Made by a program: the position numbers and the translations under genes. Shown piece by piece: positions 24,916 through 32,676 of a stretch of DNA of 64,000 nucleotides. Location: assembly GCF_014384905.1 (NCBI RefSeq), contig NZ_JACRSV010000001.1:1054001-1118000 (forward strand). Direction: 5' to 3'. Source of the DNA: Fumia xinanensis. Lineage in GTDB: Bacteria; Bacillota; Clostridia; Oscillospirales; Ruminococcaceae. The notes beneath the pieces are model-generated. The model was not told where the DNA came from and ran no database searches. It saw nothing but the letters and a program-made list of their open reading frames with translations. Positions within the stretch are counted from its first letter, which is position 1, and each line of letters opens with the position of its first letter.

Positions 24916-26424
24916 ATGGCAAAATCTATTATGATACAGGGCACCATGTCAAATGCGGGAAAAAGCCTTTTAGCTGCCGGGCTGTGCCGGATTTTTAAGC
25001 AGGACGGCTACAAGGTGGTTCCTTTCAAGTCCCAGAACATGGCGCTCAACTCCTATATCACCGCCGAGGGCCTTGAGATGGGCCGGGCGCAGGTGGTGCA
25101 GGCAGAGGCGGCAGGTATCCCTCCCGACGTGCGGATGAACCCCATTCTTTTAAAGCCAACCAGCGACCGAGGTTCCCAGGTAATCGTTAACGGGATAGTG
25201 CGGGGCAATATGGCCGCCGCCGATTACTTTAAGTATAAAAGTCAACTCATCCCCGATATTTTGGCTGCCTACGACAGTCTTTCAGCTGAAAACGACATCA
25301 TCGTCATCGAGGGGGCAGGTTCCCCTGCCGAAATCAACTTAAAGGAAAACGACATCGTGAACATGGGGCTCGCGAGACTCGTAAAAGCACCGGTTCTGCT
25401 GGCAGGGGACATCGACCGGGGCGGGGTATTCGCCGCCCTTTACGGGACGGTCATGCTTTTAACCGAGGAGGAACGGACCTACATCAAAGCCACCATCATC
25501 AATAAATTTAGGGGCGACGTGGAAATTCTGCGCCCCGGCCTTCAGATGCTTTACGACCTGATTGGTATACCGACAGCGGGGGTGGTGCCCTACCTCTATT
25601 TGGACATCGACGATGAGGACAGTTTGAGCGAAAAACTACATAACAGCGCCCCCAAAGGAGAAATCGACATTGCTATAATCCGCCTGCCGCGAATTTCAAA
25701 CTTCACCGACTTTGATCCCTTAAACCAAATCGCAGGAGCGGCGGTTCGGTATGTTTCGTCGGCGGGAGAACTGGTAAAACCGGATCTCGTTATCCTTCCC
25801 GGCACAAAAAATACCATGGCCGACCTTAAATGGCTGAGGCAGTCGGGCCTGGAAGCCCGAATCATACAGCTCTGTGAAAAGGGGACGCCCATCTTCGGTA
25901 TTTGCGGCGGCTACCAGATGCTGACTGAAACCATCTCCGACCCGGAAGGGGCCGAAAATGGGGGAGAAATGGCCGGGATAGGACTGCTGCCTGGGAAAAC
26001 CGTCTTCCGCACCGAAAAAATTCGTACACGGGTAGACGGGATGTTTGGGGACATGGAGGGCTTTTTCGCTTCCCTTCGGGGCAAACGGTTTTCCGGATAC
26101 GAAATCCACATGGGGGAGACCGAAGGCGATTTGCCTCCGCTGGCTACTCTCACCGAGCTAAACGGCAGCCAAAAGCCCGACGGGATGCAGCGGGAAAACG
26201 TCTGCGGCAGCTATGTCCACGGGATTTTTGACAGCGGGGAAGTTCTGGATGCCTTGGGCGAAGCGCTCTACAGCGCAAAAGGAAAAGTTTACGTCAAGGG
26301 GCGGACTTTCGACCGAACGGAATATAAGGAGAGGCAGTACGACCTGTTGGCTGACGCGCTGCGGAAAAGCCTTGATATAGAGCTGATTTACCGCATCCTG
26401 GAGGAAGGGATAGCAAAAGCATAA
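24916..26424 (+). CDS. cbiP: CbiP/CobQ, adenosylcobyric acid synthase
   Basis: Amidates the b, d, e and g side chains. The 502 residues open with the ATPase motif IQGTMSNAGKSLLAAG, followed by PFKSQNMALNS and DIDRGGVFAALYG, and the glutaminase half has FGICGGYQML with the nucleophilic Cys and a C-terminal SYVHGIFD. It lies 54 bases after cobD with its own ribosome binding site. Confidence 0.96.
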   Translation: MAKSIMIQGTMSNAGKSLLAAGLCRIFKQDGYKVVPFKSQNMALNSYITAEGLEMGRAQVVQAEAAGIPPDVRMNPILLKPTSDRGSQVIVNGIVRGNMAAADYFKYKSQLIPDILAAYDSLSAENDIIVIEGAGSPAEINLKENDIVNMGLARLVKAPVLLAGDIDRGGVFAALYGTVMLLTEEERTYIKATIINKFRGDVEILRPGLQMLYDLIGIPTAGVVPYLYLDIDDEDSLSEKLHNSAPKGEIDIAIIRLPRISNFTDFDPLNQIAGAAVRYVSSAGELVKPDLVILPGTKNTMADLKWLRQSGLEARIIQLCEKGTPIFGICGGYQMLTETISDPEGAENGGEMAGIGLLPGKTVFRTEKIRTRVDGMFGDMEGFFASLRGKRFSGYEIHMGETEGDLPPLATLTELNGSQKPDGMQRENVCGSYVHGIFDSGEVLDALGEALYSAKGKVYVKGRTFDRTEYKERQYDLLADALRKSLDIELIYRILEEGIAKA

Positions 26425-26492
26425 CATTCCTGGGGGGAAACTAGAACCATAAAAAAGGATTTTTATCTATCATCCGGAAAGGGGAAAGGTTT

Positions 26493-27029
26493 ATGCAAAC
26501 ACCGGAAAGAAAAGGGCTTATTCATCTCTACAGCGGCGACGGAAAAGGAAAAACCACCGCTGCCGTCGGGCTTTCCGTCCGTGCGGCAGGGCGGGGGTTC
26601 AAGGTGGTTTTCGCCCAGTTTCTAAAGTCCATGGAAACGGGGGAAATCCTGCCCTTACAGGACATCGGTGTAACGGTTTTACGGGGGAATCTTCCCCGTG
26701 GCTTTACCTGGGAACTGACCGAGCCCCAGAAGGAAACGCTCATTAGCGAACACAATAAGCTTTTTGAAAAGGCAGTTTCCCTCTGCGGAGATGGGGAGGA
26801 TACTCTTCTGGTGCTGGACGAAATCGTCGGGGCCTGCGCCGGCGGGTATCTGAACCGAGAGGCGGTACTGCGCTTTTTAGGGGGAAAGCCCCCCGCTTTG
26901 GAAGTAGTACTCACCGGTCGAAACCCGGCGCCGGAGCTTATTGAGCTTGCGGACTACGTCACCGAAATGCGGAAATTGAAGCACCCCATGGACGAGGGAA
27001 TCACCGCCCGGGTGGGGATCGAGTTATAG
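26493..27029 (+). CDS. cobO: CobO/BtuR, cob(I)yrinic acid a,c-diamide adenosyltransferase
   Basis: 178 residues with the P-loop YSGDGKGKTTAAVG near 13-26 and LLVLDEIVGACAGGYL, as in the CobA(Salmonella)/BtuR/CobO family. It transfers the adenosyl group of ATP to Co(I). The ribosome binding site GGAAAGGGGAAAGG is strong. This is the adenosyltransferase; the cobA gene earlier in the locus is the unrelated methylase. Confidence 0.94.
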   Translation: MQTPERKGLIHLYSGDGKGKTTAAVGLSVRAAGRGFKVVFAQFLKSMETGEILPLQDIGVTVLRGNLPRGFTWELTEPQKETLISEHNKLFEKAVSLCGDGEDTLLVLDEIVGACAGGYLNREAVLRFLGGKPPALEVVLTGRNPAPELIELADYVTEMRKLKHPMDEGITARVGIEL

Positions 27030-27040
27030 AAAGGGAACTT

Positions 27041-27667
27041 ATGAATTACCAGAAACCCATGGACATCGAGAAGAAAAGCTTTGAAATCATCACGAAAGAG
27101 CTGGGAGACGTGGAACTGAACCCTATGGAGGAGCCCATCATCAAGCGGGTCATCCACACCACGGCGGATTTTGATTATCTTGATAACCTTTATTTCTCGC
27201 CTGGGGCGGTAGAACAGGCTCTCGAGACGTTAAAAGAGGGCTGTGTCATCGTCACCGACACTCAGATGGCCCGGTCGGGAATCAACAAGGCGGCTCTGCA
27301 AAAAAGCGAGAGCGAGGCCATCTGTTTCATGTCCGACGAGGACGTGGCGGAGGAAGCGAAGGCAAGGGGAATTACTCGGGCCGCTGTTTCAATGGAGCGG
27401 GCGGCAAGCATCGGAAAACCTCTGATTTTCGCTGCCGGAAACGCTCCCACCGCCCTTTTGACCCTTTGCCGTCTCATAGAAGAGGGAAAGGTTTCTCCCA
27501 AACTCATCATTGGAGTGCCGGTGGGATTTGTGAATGTAGTGGAATCGAAGGAAGCTGTTATCCGAAGCGATGTGCCCTGCATCGTCGCCCGGGGACGAAA
27601 AGGCGGCAGCAACGTGGCGGCGGCCATCGTCAACGCCCTGCTTTACATGGCTTTTCCCCGGGAGTGA
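27041..27667 (+). CDS. cbiC: CbiC, cobalt-precorrin-8 methylmutase
   Basis: Moves the C11 methyl group to C12 to give cobyrinic acid. The 208 residues contain RVIHTTADFDY with the catalytic histidine (about 43), TDTQMARSGI, and VGVPVGFV-like GVPVGFVNVVESKE. It starts 11 bases after cobO and is out of pathway order, near the end of the locus. Confidence 0.94.
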   Translation: MNYQKPMDIEKKSFEIITKELGDVELNPMEEPIIKRVIHTTADFDYLDNLYFSPGAVEQALETLKEGCVIVTDTQMARSGINKAALQKSESEAICFMSDEDVAEEAKARGITRAAVSMERAASIGKPLIFAAGNAPTALLTLCRLIEEGKVSPKLIIGVPVGFVNVVESKEAVIRSDVPCIVARGRKGGSNVAAAIVNALLYMAFPRE

Positions 27668-27686
27668 GAGAGTTTTTCCAACCCGC

Positions 27687-27732
27687 AATGCCATCAAATT
27701 GCCCCAAACCGATGCGGCAATTTGATGGCATT
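27687..27732 (+). repeat. Perfect 17-bp inverted repeat between cbiC and cobT
   Basis: AATGCCATCAAATTGCC and its exact complement flank a 12-base loop. There is no T-run after it and the cobT ribosome binding site starts seven bases later. It shares the core GATGCGGCAATTT with the two larger elements in the spoIIIA operon and may be a simpler member of the same family. Confidence 0.85.
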
Positions 27733-27754
27733 CCCAGAAAGGAGTGACCATAAA

Positions 27755-28828
27755 ATGGATATCTTAAAAATGGCAGCTGCCATCGAACCACCTAATGAAG
27801 AGGCCCTGCGGGAAGCCGAACTGCGGCAGGAAAACCTCCTAAAGCCTATGGGGAGTTTGGGCCGGCTGGAAACCATCAGCATCCAGATCGCAGGTATTAC
27901 CGGCAAGGTAAAAAACGCGGCGGGGAAGAAAGTCCTCTACCTCTTCGGAGCGGATAACGGCGTGTACGAGGAAGGGGTCGCCGCCACGCCCCAGCATTTT
28001 ACGAGAGCCCTTATGGAGAACTACGCCTCCGGCAAAAAATGCGCCATCAACGTTCTTTGCGCCCACTGTGGAGTAGAGCTGAGGGTGGTCGACATGGGGG
28101 TCAAAGACGGCGTGGGTCATCCCAACATCGACGACTGCCGCCTAATGGACGGTACCCGCAATTTCCTCAGGGAACCGGCCATGGATCCGAAAACCGCCCT
28201 CACCGCCATGGAAATTGGCTGGGGGTATGCAAAGGAAGCGAAAGAACAGGGTGTAGATCTCGTCGGAAACGGTGAGGTAGGCATGGGAAACACCACTACA
28301 GCCGCCGCCTGCATCATGGCGGCCTGCGGCTTAATTGATCCGGAAGGGATCGTTGGGCGGGGAGCCGGCCTCACCGACGAGGCCTTTTCTCGGAAAAAGG
28401 CGGTCATCGGGGAAGCACTCCAAAAATACCGGCTGTCTCCCGAGGACGCGGTTTCCATTCTCTCATGTGTAGGGGGGCTGGACATCGGGGCCATGGTGGG
28501 GTTATACTTAGGGTGCGGGTACTTCAGGCTTCCCATCGTCGCCGACGGGGTGATCTCCATAGCGGCGGCGCTGCTCGCATACCGCCTGAATCCCCTTATC
28601 AAGGACTACATCATCCCGTCCCATTTATCGGAAGAACCAGCCTACCGCATCGCGGCGGACGAAATGGGACTAAAGCCCGTTTTGGCGCTGAACATGCGGC
28701 TGGGAGAAGGGAGCGGCTGCCCTATCATGATGCAGGTCGTGGAAACCGCTTTGGCCGCTATGAACGACATGTGTACCTTCGGGGAGGAATCGCTGGAAAC
28801 CGATTATCGAGAAGATATCACCATGTAA
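27755..28828 (+). CDS. cobT: CobT, nicotinate-nucleotide-dimethylbenzimidazole phosphoribosyltransferase
   Basis: Activates the lower-ligand base as alpha-ribazole phosphate. The 357 residues contain KPMGSLGRLETI, ADNGVYEEGVAATPQ, GEVGMGNTTTAAA and the late LGEGSGCPIMMQ with the catalytic glutamate region. The ATG follows AGAAAGGAGTGACCATAAA. It is the last recognisable cobalamin gene of the locus. The base used is unknown since no benzimidazole synthesis gene is in the window. Confidence 0.95.
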   Translation: MDILKMAAAIEPPNEEALREAELRQENLLKPMGSLGRLETISIQIAGITGKVKNAAGKKVLYLFGADNGVYEEGVAATPQHFTRALMENYASGKKCAINVLCAHCGVELRVVDMGVKDGVGHPNIDDCRLMDGTRNFLREPAMDPKTALTAMEIGWGYAKEAKEQGVDLVGNGEVGMGNTTTAAACIMAACGLIDPEGIVGRGAGLTDEAFSRKKAVIGEALQKYRLSPEDAVSILSCVGGLDIGAMVGLYLGCGYFRLPIVADGVISIAAALLAYRLNPLIKDYIIPSHLSEEPAYRIAADEMGLKPVLALNMRLGEGSGCPIMMQVVETALAAMNDMCTFGEESLETDYREDITM

Positions 28829-28936
28829 CCTGGGCGCCGTTATGTGGTCTATCGGGAAATAAAACTCCTTTAAGGACGTCATGGTACGAACAGAGTATTT
28901 GTCACGAGAAGCCCTGTGTGAGAAAGGAGCATCACC

Positions 28937-29812
28937 GTGGAACGACTGAACTGCAAGCGCATCCTGTTTTTTCTACTGCCGCTGGCGCTGATTTTTACGT
29001 TGTTTGCGCCCCGGAAAGTCTGCGCCGACATGGGACCGAAACCCCAGCTCACCGTCGTAGTCGAAAATCCTCCCGAAGAGGAATACTATCTCGACCTGCT
29101 CACCGAAGCTCCGGGGGATTACGACAATCTGGAATCGGACGAAGACAGTTACGACCCGGAGATGCTGGAGCAATTGAAAAGTTATGAATCAGAGGGCTGG
29201 TATCCCGCCTATTCAGGCGGTACGGCGGTGCCGCTGTGGGGGGAACTAAAGGGCGAGAAAAAGGGGAACGAGCGGGTACATACTTTCGGGTATTTTGGAT
29301 TGCCAGACCGGTACCGGATCATCACCGTCTCCAAAGGCGGGGAAGTGCGGGTGAGCGAACCCCAAGTGCGGGAGGTACTGCAGAGCACCGTCAGGTACGA
29401 CTACTTTTCCGGCCATACTGCCAAAACACCGTCCTTTTTCGCCTACCTGTTACAGTTTGCGGCTACCTTTCTCCCTACACTATTCATCGAAGGCATCATG
29501 CTGCTGCTCTTCGGATTCAAGCTCCGGGAAAACTGGGTTCTGCTCCTGTTGATGAACTTTGCGACCCAGATGTTCCTCACGGTGACAGCGGGAGTGACCC
29601 TCGTCCGCAGTGGCACATTATCGGCGGGCTTTGTGATGATTCCCGTTGAAATCATCATCTTTATCGCTGAAGCAGTTGCCTGTGCCGTTTTTCTCAAAGG
29701 AAAGACAAAAGGCAGGCGGGTGGGATATGCCGTCTGCGCCAATCTTTTAAGCTGTGCCGCGGGGGCGTTTTTGATGGCGCCTATTTTCCGCGCCGTTTCC
29801 AGCTGGTTTTAA
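28937..29812 (+). CDS. Membrane protein of unknown function with signal peptide
   Basis: 291 residues, starting with GTG after AGAAAGGAGC. A signal peptide or anchor (about 8-28, ending near KVCA) is followed by DMGPKPQLTVVVENPP, an acidic extracellular part to about residue 155 rich in Glu, Asp and Tyr, and then four or five membrane helices to the C-terminus. I recall similar uncharacterised Clostridia proteins with an MGPKP motif after the signal peptide but cannot name a function. The 108-base gap before it shows no clear promoter or terminator, so it may be read through from cobT. Confidence 0.8.
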   Translation: MERLNCKRILFFLLPLALIFTLFAPRKVCADMGPKPQLTVVVENPPEEEYYLDLLTEAPGDYDNLESDEDSYDPEMLEQLKSYESEGWYPAYSGGTAVPLWGELKGEKKGNERVHTFGYFGLPDRYRIITVSKGGEVRVSEPQVREVLQSTVRYDYFSGHTAKTPSFFAYLLQFAATFLPTLFIEGIMLLLFGFKLRENWVLLLLMNFATQMFLTVTAGVTLVRSGTLSAGFVMIPVEIIIFIAEAVACAVFLKGKTKGRRVGYAVCANLLSCAAGAFLMAPIFRAVSSWF

Positions 29813-29836
29813 CTCACGACAGAGAGGATGAAAAAT

Positions 29837-30181
29837 ATGAGCGCCTTTTCCGAAGTAAAACGGTTCCAGGTAAAACCCGAAAAGCTGGAGGATTTTGAAA
29901 CGCTGATCCGCGCGTTGGCCCCGGAACAGGAAAAACAGCCGGGCTGCATCAGTGTGAAATACATGAAGCGGTTTTACACCATCGACGGGGTCGAATTGGG
30001 CGAACCGCCGAGAGAATTAACAAAAATCGTAAAATGCATCAAGTATTTTTCCTACTGGGAATTCGACAAGAAAGAAAACTACGGCAAAGCGACAAAATGG
30101 TTTTTCGAGAATCACGCCAAGAGCATTTTCAAGCTGCTGATTATGCCTTTTGATATCAGTTGCGGCGATTCAATTTACTGA
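29837..30181 (+). CDS. Small dimeric alpha/beta-barrel (ABM-like) protein
   Basis: 114 residues from the second of two close ATGs, which has the better distance to GAGAGG. The pattern VKRFQVKPEKLEDFETLIRA, then PGCISVKYM, matches the antibiotic-biosynthesis-monooxygenase fold: a strand, a helix and a quality-check-like strand. Such proteins are often haem-degrading or quinol-handling enzymes, or have no catalysis known. No catalytic residue can be assigned. The next gene starts 14 bases later. Confidence 0.65.
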   Translation: MSAFSEVKRFQVKPEKLEDFETLIRALAPEQEKQPGCISVKYMKRFYTIDGVELGEPPRELTKIVKCIKYFSYWEFDKKENYGKATKWFFENHAKSIFKLLIMPFDISCGDSIY

Positions 30182-30194
30182 ATGGAGCTGTTTT

Positions 30195-31061
30195 ATGAGT
30201 TACGATGTCTTTACCGGCGCCCTGAGAATGTTTGATTCCTTTCAGGACGATAAAACCGAGGTGGAAACTCTTTTCCGTTCCCATCCGTCCCTTAAGGAGC
30301 TGGAAAAACGGTTTTCCTTCTCCCAAATCGCGGGGATAGGGGATACTTTTTCGCGGGCATGCCGGCTTTTGACCTGGCTGGCGGCCCATGTGTACCACAA
30401 AGGGGATTATGACAGCCGGCTCACCAACGCAATCGATCTTTTGGACTATTCCCTCGACAAAGGGCCGGAATCCGGCATCAACTGCCTGTCCCTGTCGACG
30501 GCACTCACGGAGATGTGCCTCAGCGTCGGGATTTTCGCCCGAAGGATGTCCATGATGCCCCTTTCCCCCTATGATGGCGATAATCACGTAGTCTGCGAGG
30601 CGTGGCTCCCGGAGGAAAAACGGTGGGTCATGCTGGACCCCAGCTACGGCGGTTATCTTGTGGACGAAGCCGGCAGGGCGCTGAGCCTTCTTGAACTGCG
30701 GAAACTATTGGGCTGTCAGGGAGAAGTGGGCTTTTCCGATGGGTTTCACTATAACGGCGACCGCAATCTTGATTTTGAGGACGTGAAGGAGTATTACGCG
30801 AAAAATCTCTTTTATTTCAAATGGCTGGAGGTCCAGACCTCCGATTCAGATAACGTCTCAGGCAGCCGGACGCTGTACCTGTCCCCAAACGGATACGACC
30901 CCGTCCAGTCGCAGTTTGCCTGTATTAAATATAAAGAAAAAAGGTTTGGCTCCCATCCGTTTTTCGACCGGAGGAAAATAACACTCCGGCAGGAGAAAGC
31001 GGTGTTCTGCGGGGAAGCGGCTCTGACCGCCGCTCCTCATTGGAGCGAAGATACCGCGTGA
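30195..31061 (+). CDS. Transglutaminase-like cysteine-protease-fold protein
   Basis: 288 residues. A plausible Cys-His-Asp triad is visible: Cys in SGINCLSLSTALTEMC (about 97), His in DGDNHVVCEAWL (about 137) and Asp in WVMLDPSYGGY (about 153), with the usual spacing for transglutaminase-like domains. No signal peptide is seen, so it should be cytoplasmic. The substrate is unknown. It is coupled to the ABM-like gene upstream. A hairpin with GGCC/GGCC ends lies just after the stop but without a proper T-run. Confidence 0.8.
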   Translation: MSYDVFTGALRMFDSFQDDKTEVETLFRSHPSLKELEKRFSFSQIAGIGDTFSRACRLLTWLAAHVYHKGDYDSRLTNAIDLLDYSLDKGPESGINCLSLSTALTEMCLSVGIFARRMSMMPLSPYDGDNHVVCEAWLPEEKRWVMLDPSYGGYLVDEAGRALSLLELRKLLGCQGEVGFSDGFHYNGDRNLDFEDVKEYYAKNLFYFKWLEVQTSDSDNVSGSRTLYLSPNGYDPVQSQFACIKYKEKRFGSHPFFDRRKITLRQEKAVFCGEAALTAAPHWSEDTA

Positions 31062-31151
31062 CGGGGGATTAGAATGCAATAGCTGGGGCCGGCGTTTTGG
31101 AACGGAGTTTTGCCGGGCCGCCAACTGCAGAATAAATTTTTTTAAAAGCAG

Positions 31152-31179
31152 TTGCAAATTTAGAATTTCGTGTTATACT
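31152..31179 (+). promoter_or_regulatory. Sigma-A promoter of the rsgA leader
   Basis: TTGCAA, a 16-base spacer and TATACT in an AT-rich setting, with the first base of the transcript expected near 31186. It is the best promoter between the cobalamin locus and rsgA. Confidence 0.75.
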
Positions 31180-31229
31180 ATATACAGCATCAGGTGGTTT
31201 TGCCGCCTGCAACGAAAGGAGCATGTTAG

Positions 31230-31271
31230 ATGATTTCCACAATGTACCGGATTAGGGTGGCTTCTGTCTAA
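31230..31271 (+). CDS. Candidate 13-residue leader peptide
   Basis: ATG eight bases after AAAGGAG encodes MISTMYRIRVASV and stops. The ribosome binding site is better than those of many real genes in the window, and the frame is followed by an attenuator-like terminator. An overlapping ATG six bases upstream gives the ten-residue MLDDFHNVPD but is only one base from the same site. If translated, ribosome stalling here could decide whether the downstream terminator forms. Which signal would stall it is unknown. Confidence 0.5.
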   Translation: MISTMYRIRVASV

Positions 31272-31362
31272 AATTGAATAGGCGGCTTTGGCTTGGGTGC
31301 TTTGCGCCTTGTTTTGCCGTGGCCGGAATCAAAGTAACCTTTCGTGAATACTGTTTAACTGC

Positions 31363-31394
31363 AGGACACATCGAAACAGGTGTGTCCTTTTTTG
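31363..31394 (+). terminator. Terminator 1 in the rsgA leader (attenuator candidate)
   Basis: AGGACACA pairs with TGTGTCCT around a 10-base loop, followed by TTTTTT. Its left arm shares three bases with TGCAGG, which could instead pair with CCTGCA beside the leader peptide's ribosome binding site. Confidence 0.8.
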
Positions 31395-31442
31395 TGCATA
31401 TTTTTTGGAATCGTTTCTTTAAACGGATTTCCGTTATGCCTT

Positions 31443-31490
31443 AAATCCCGCAGAAAGCAGCCCCGAACGGCTGCTTTCTGCGGGATTTTT
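31443..31490 (+). terminator. Terminator 2 in the rsgA leader
   Basis: A perfect 20-bp stem (starting AAATCCCGCAGAAAGCAGCC) with a 6-base loop and a following GATTTTT. It lies only about 50 bases after terminator 1 and about 130 bases before rsgA, with no gene between the two. Any transcript from the upstream promoter must pass both to reach rsgA. Confidence 0.88.
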
Positions 31491-31565
31491 GCGTCCAAAT
31501 GAGAAATATCCCCATCCGGCTTCACAGAAACCAACTGATCGTATTTTTTGAAAGGAGTGATTTTG

Positions 31566-31679
31566 ATGCGTGTCGTCAACAACTGTGTCAACAAGAAATA
31601 TGTTTATTTTATGGAGGAAAACAATGATGGATTTATCCAGTTACGGATACTGCGAAATCGAAGAAGAAAACAGCCATAA
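31566..31679 (+). CDS. Possible 37-residue upstream reading frame overlapping the rsgA start
   Basis: ATG eight bases after GAAAGGAG opens a 37-codon frame beginning MRVVNNCVNKKYVYFMEEN that crosses the rsgA ribosome binding site and ends 53 bases inside rsgA in another frame. Basic C-terminus, no recognised family. It could couple or repress rsgA translation, or be a chance frame. Confidence 0.3.
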   Translation: MRVVNNCVNKKYVYFMEENNDGFIQLRILRNRRRKQP

Positions 31680-32676
31680 CACCATTCCCGCCCGTGTCAC
31701 CGCCGTCCACCGGGAGCGGTATGAGCTGGTCTGCGGGGAAGGGCCCGTCTTCGCCCAGCTGAAAACCGCCGTTTACTACGGTAGGGAACCGGAGCCTTTT
31801 CCCACGGCGGGGGACTTTGTCCGCATCCAGTATAACGAGAGCGGCGATAGCCTCATCGTCAAGACCCTGCCTCGAAGATCCCTCTTCAGCAGGCTCGACC
31901 CCACCCCCGGCCGGGGCGAACAGGCGGTGGCGGCAAACTTTGACTATGTGTTCATTCTGTCGTCTCTCAACCACGACTTTAAGGTGGGGCGGCTGGAACG
32001 GTATCTCACGCTGGCGTGGCAGAGCGGCGGCACGCCGGTCGTCGTGCTTACCAAGCGGGATATGGCGGAAAACGCGGTAGAGACGGTGCGAAAGGCGCAG
32101 GACGCCGCCCCTGGCGTGGACGTATACGCTGTCAGCTCGGTGACAGGGGAGGGCATCGACGCTCTGGCGCCTTACCTGCGCCCCCGGAAGACCCTGGTAT
32201 TCCTCGGCTCCTCCGGTGTGGGGAAATCGAGCCTCGTCAATGCCCTGGCGGGGGAAACCGTCATGAACACCGCCGCCATCCGAGAAGACGACTCCCGCGG
32301 GCGGCACACCACCACCCATCGGCAGCTTTTGATGCTCCCGAGCGGAGCTATGGTCATCGACACCCCCGGTATGCGGGAAATCGGTATGTGGGACGCGGAA
32401 GAAGGCTTGAGCGGCGCTTTTTCCGACGTGGAGGATTTTCTGGGACGATGTAAATTCTCCGACTGCACCCACCAAAATGAACCGGGCTGCGCCATCCGCG
32501 CCGCTATCGCTGACGGGAGCCTCTCCGAAAAGCGCTGGCAGAGCTATTTAAGCCTCAAGGCGGAAAATCGCTATGTGGAGGACAAAATGGGCTATCTCCG
32601 GGAAAAGCAGCAGTGGCACAAAGAGATTTCCAAGTGGGTGAAGGAGAAAAAGAAGGCGGGAGGCAAATTCCGATGA
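31624..32676 (+). CDS. rsgA: RsgA, ribosome small-subunit-dependent GTPase A
   Basis: 350-residue circularly permuted GTPase involved in late 30S assembly. Motif order is G4 (VVLTKRDMA), then G1 (GSSGVGKSSLVNAL), G2 region with RGRHTTTH, G3 (VIDTPGMREIG), and a zinc site in CKFSDCTHQNEPGC. An N-terminal OB fold precedes them. I choose the ATGATG after TATGGAGGAAAAC, not in-frame ATGs 18 codons upstream. The stop overlaps the next gene. Confidence 0.95.
   Translation: MMDLSSYGYCEIEEENSHNTIPARVTAVHRERYELVCGEGPVFAQLKTAVYYGREPEPFPTAGDFVRIQYNESGDSLIVKTLPRRSLFSRLDPTPGRGEQAVAANFDYVFILSSLNHDFKVGRLERYLTLAWQSGGTPVVVLTKRDMAENAVETVRKAQDAAPGVDVYAVSSVTGEGIDALAPYLRPRKTLVFLGSSGVGKSSLVNALAGETVMNTAAIREDDSRGRHTTTHRQLLMLPSGAMVIDTPGMREIGMWDAEEGLSGAFSDVEDFLGRCKFSDCTHQNEPGCAIRAAIADGSLSEKRWQSYLSLKAENRYVEDKMGYLREKQQWHKEISKWVKEKKKAGGKFR

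Larger units (their letters stand above)
31062..31623 (+). other. 562-base leader region upstream of rsgA
   Basis: The region contains a sigma-A promoter, a ribosome binding site with a 13-codon peptide, two strong terminators and a second small reading frame that runs into rsgA; each is listed separately. A long-range pairing is possible between the peptide's ribosome-binding region (CCTGCA at 31206-31211 and CGAAAGG at 31213-31219) and CCTTTCG (31338-31344) with TGCAGG (31360-31365). The last of these overlaps the left arm of the first terminator. This is the layout of a translation-controlled attenuator. Confidence 0.6.
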
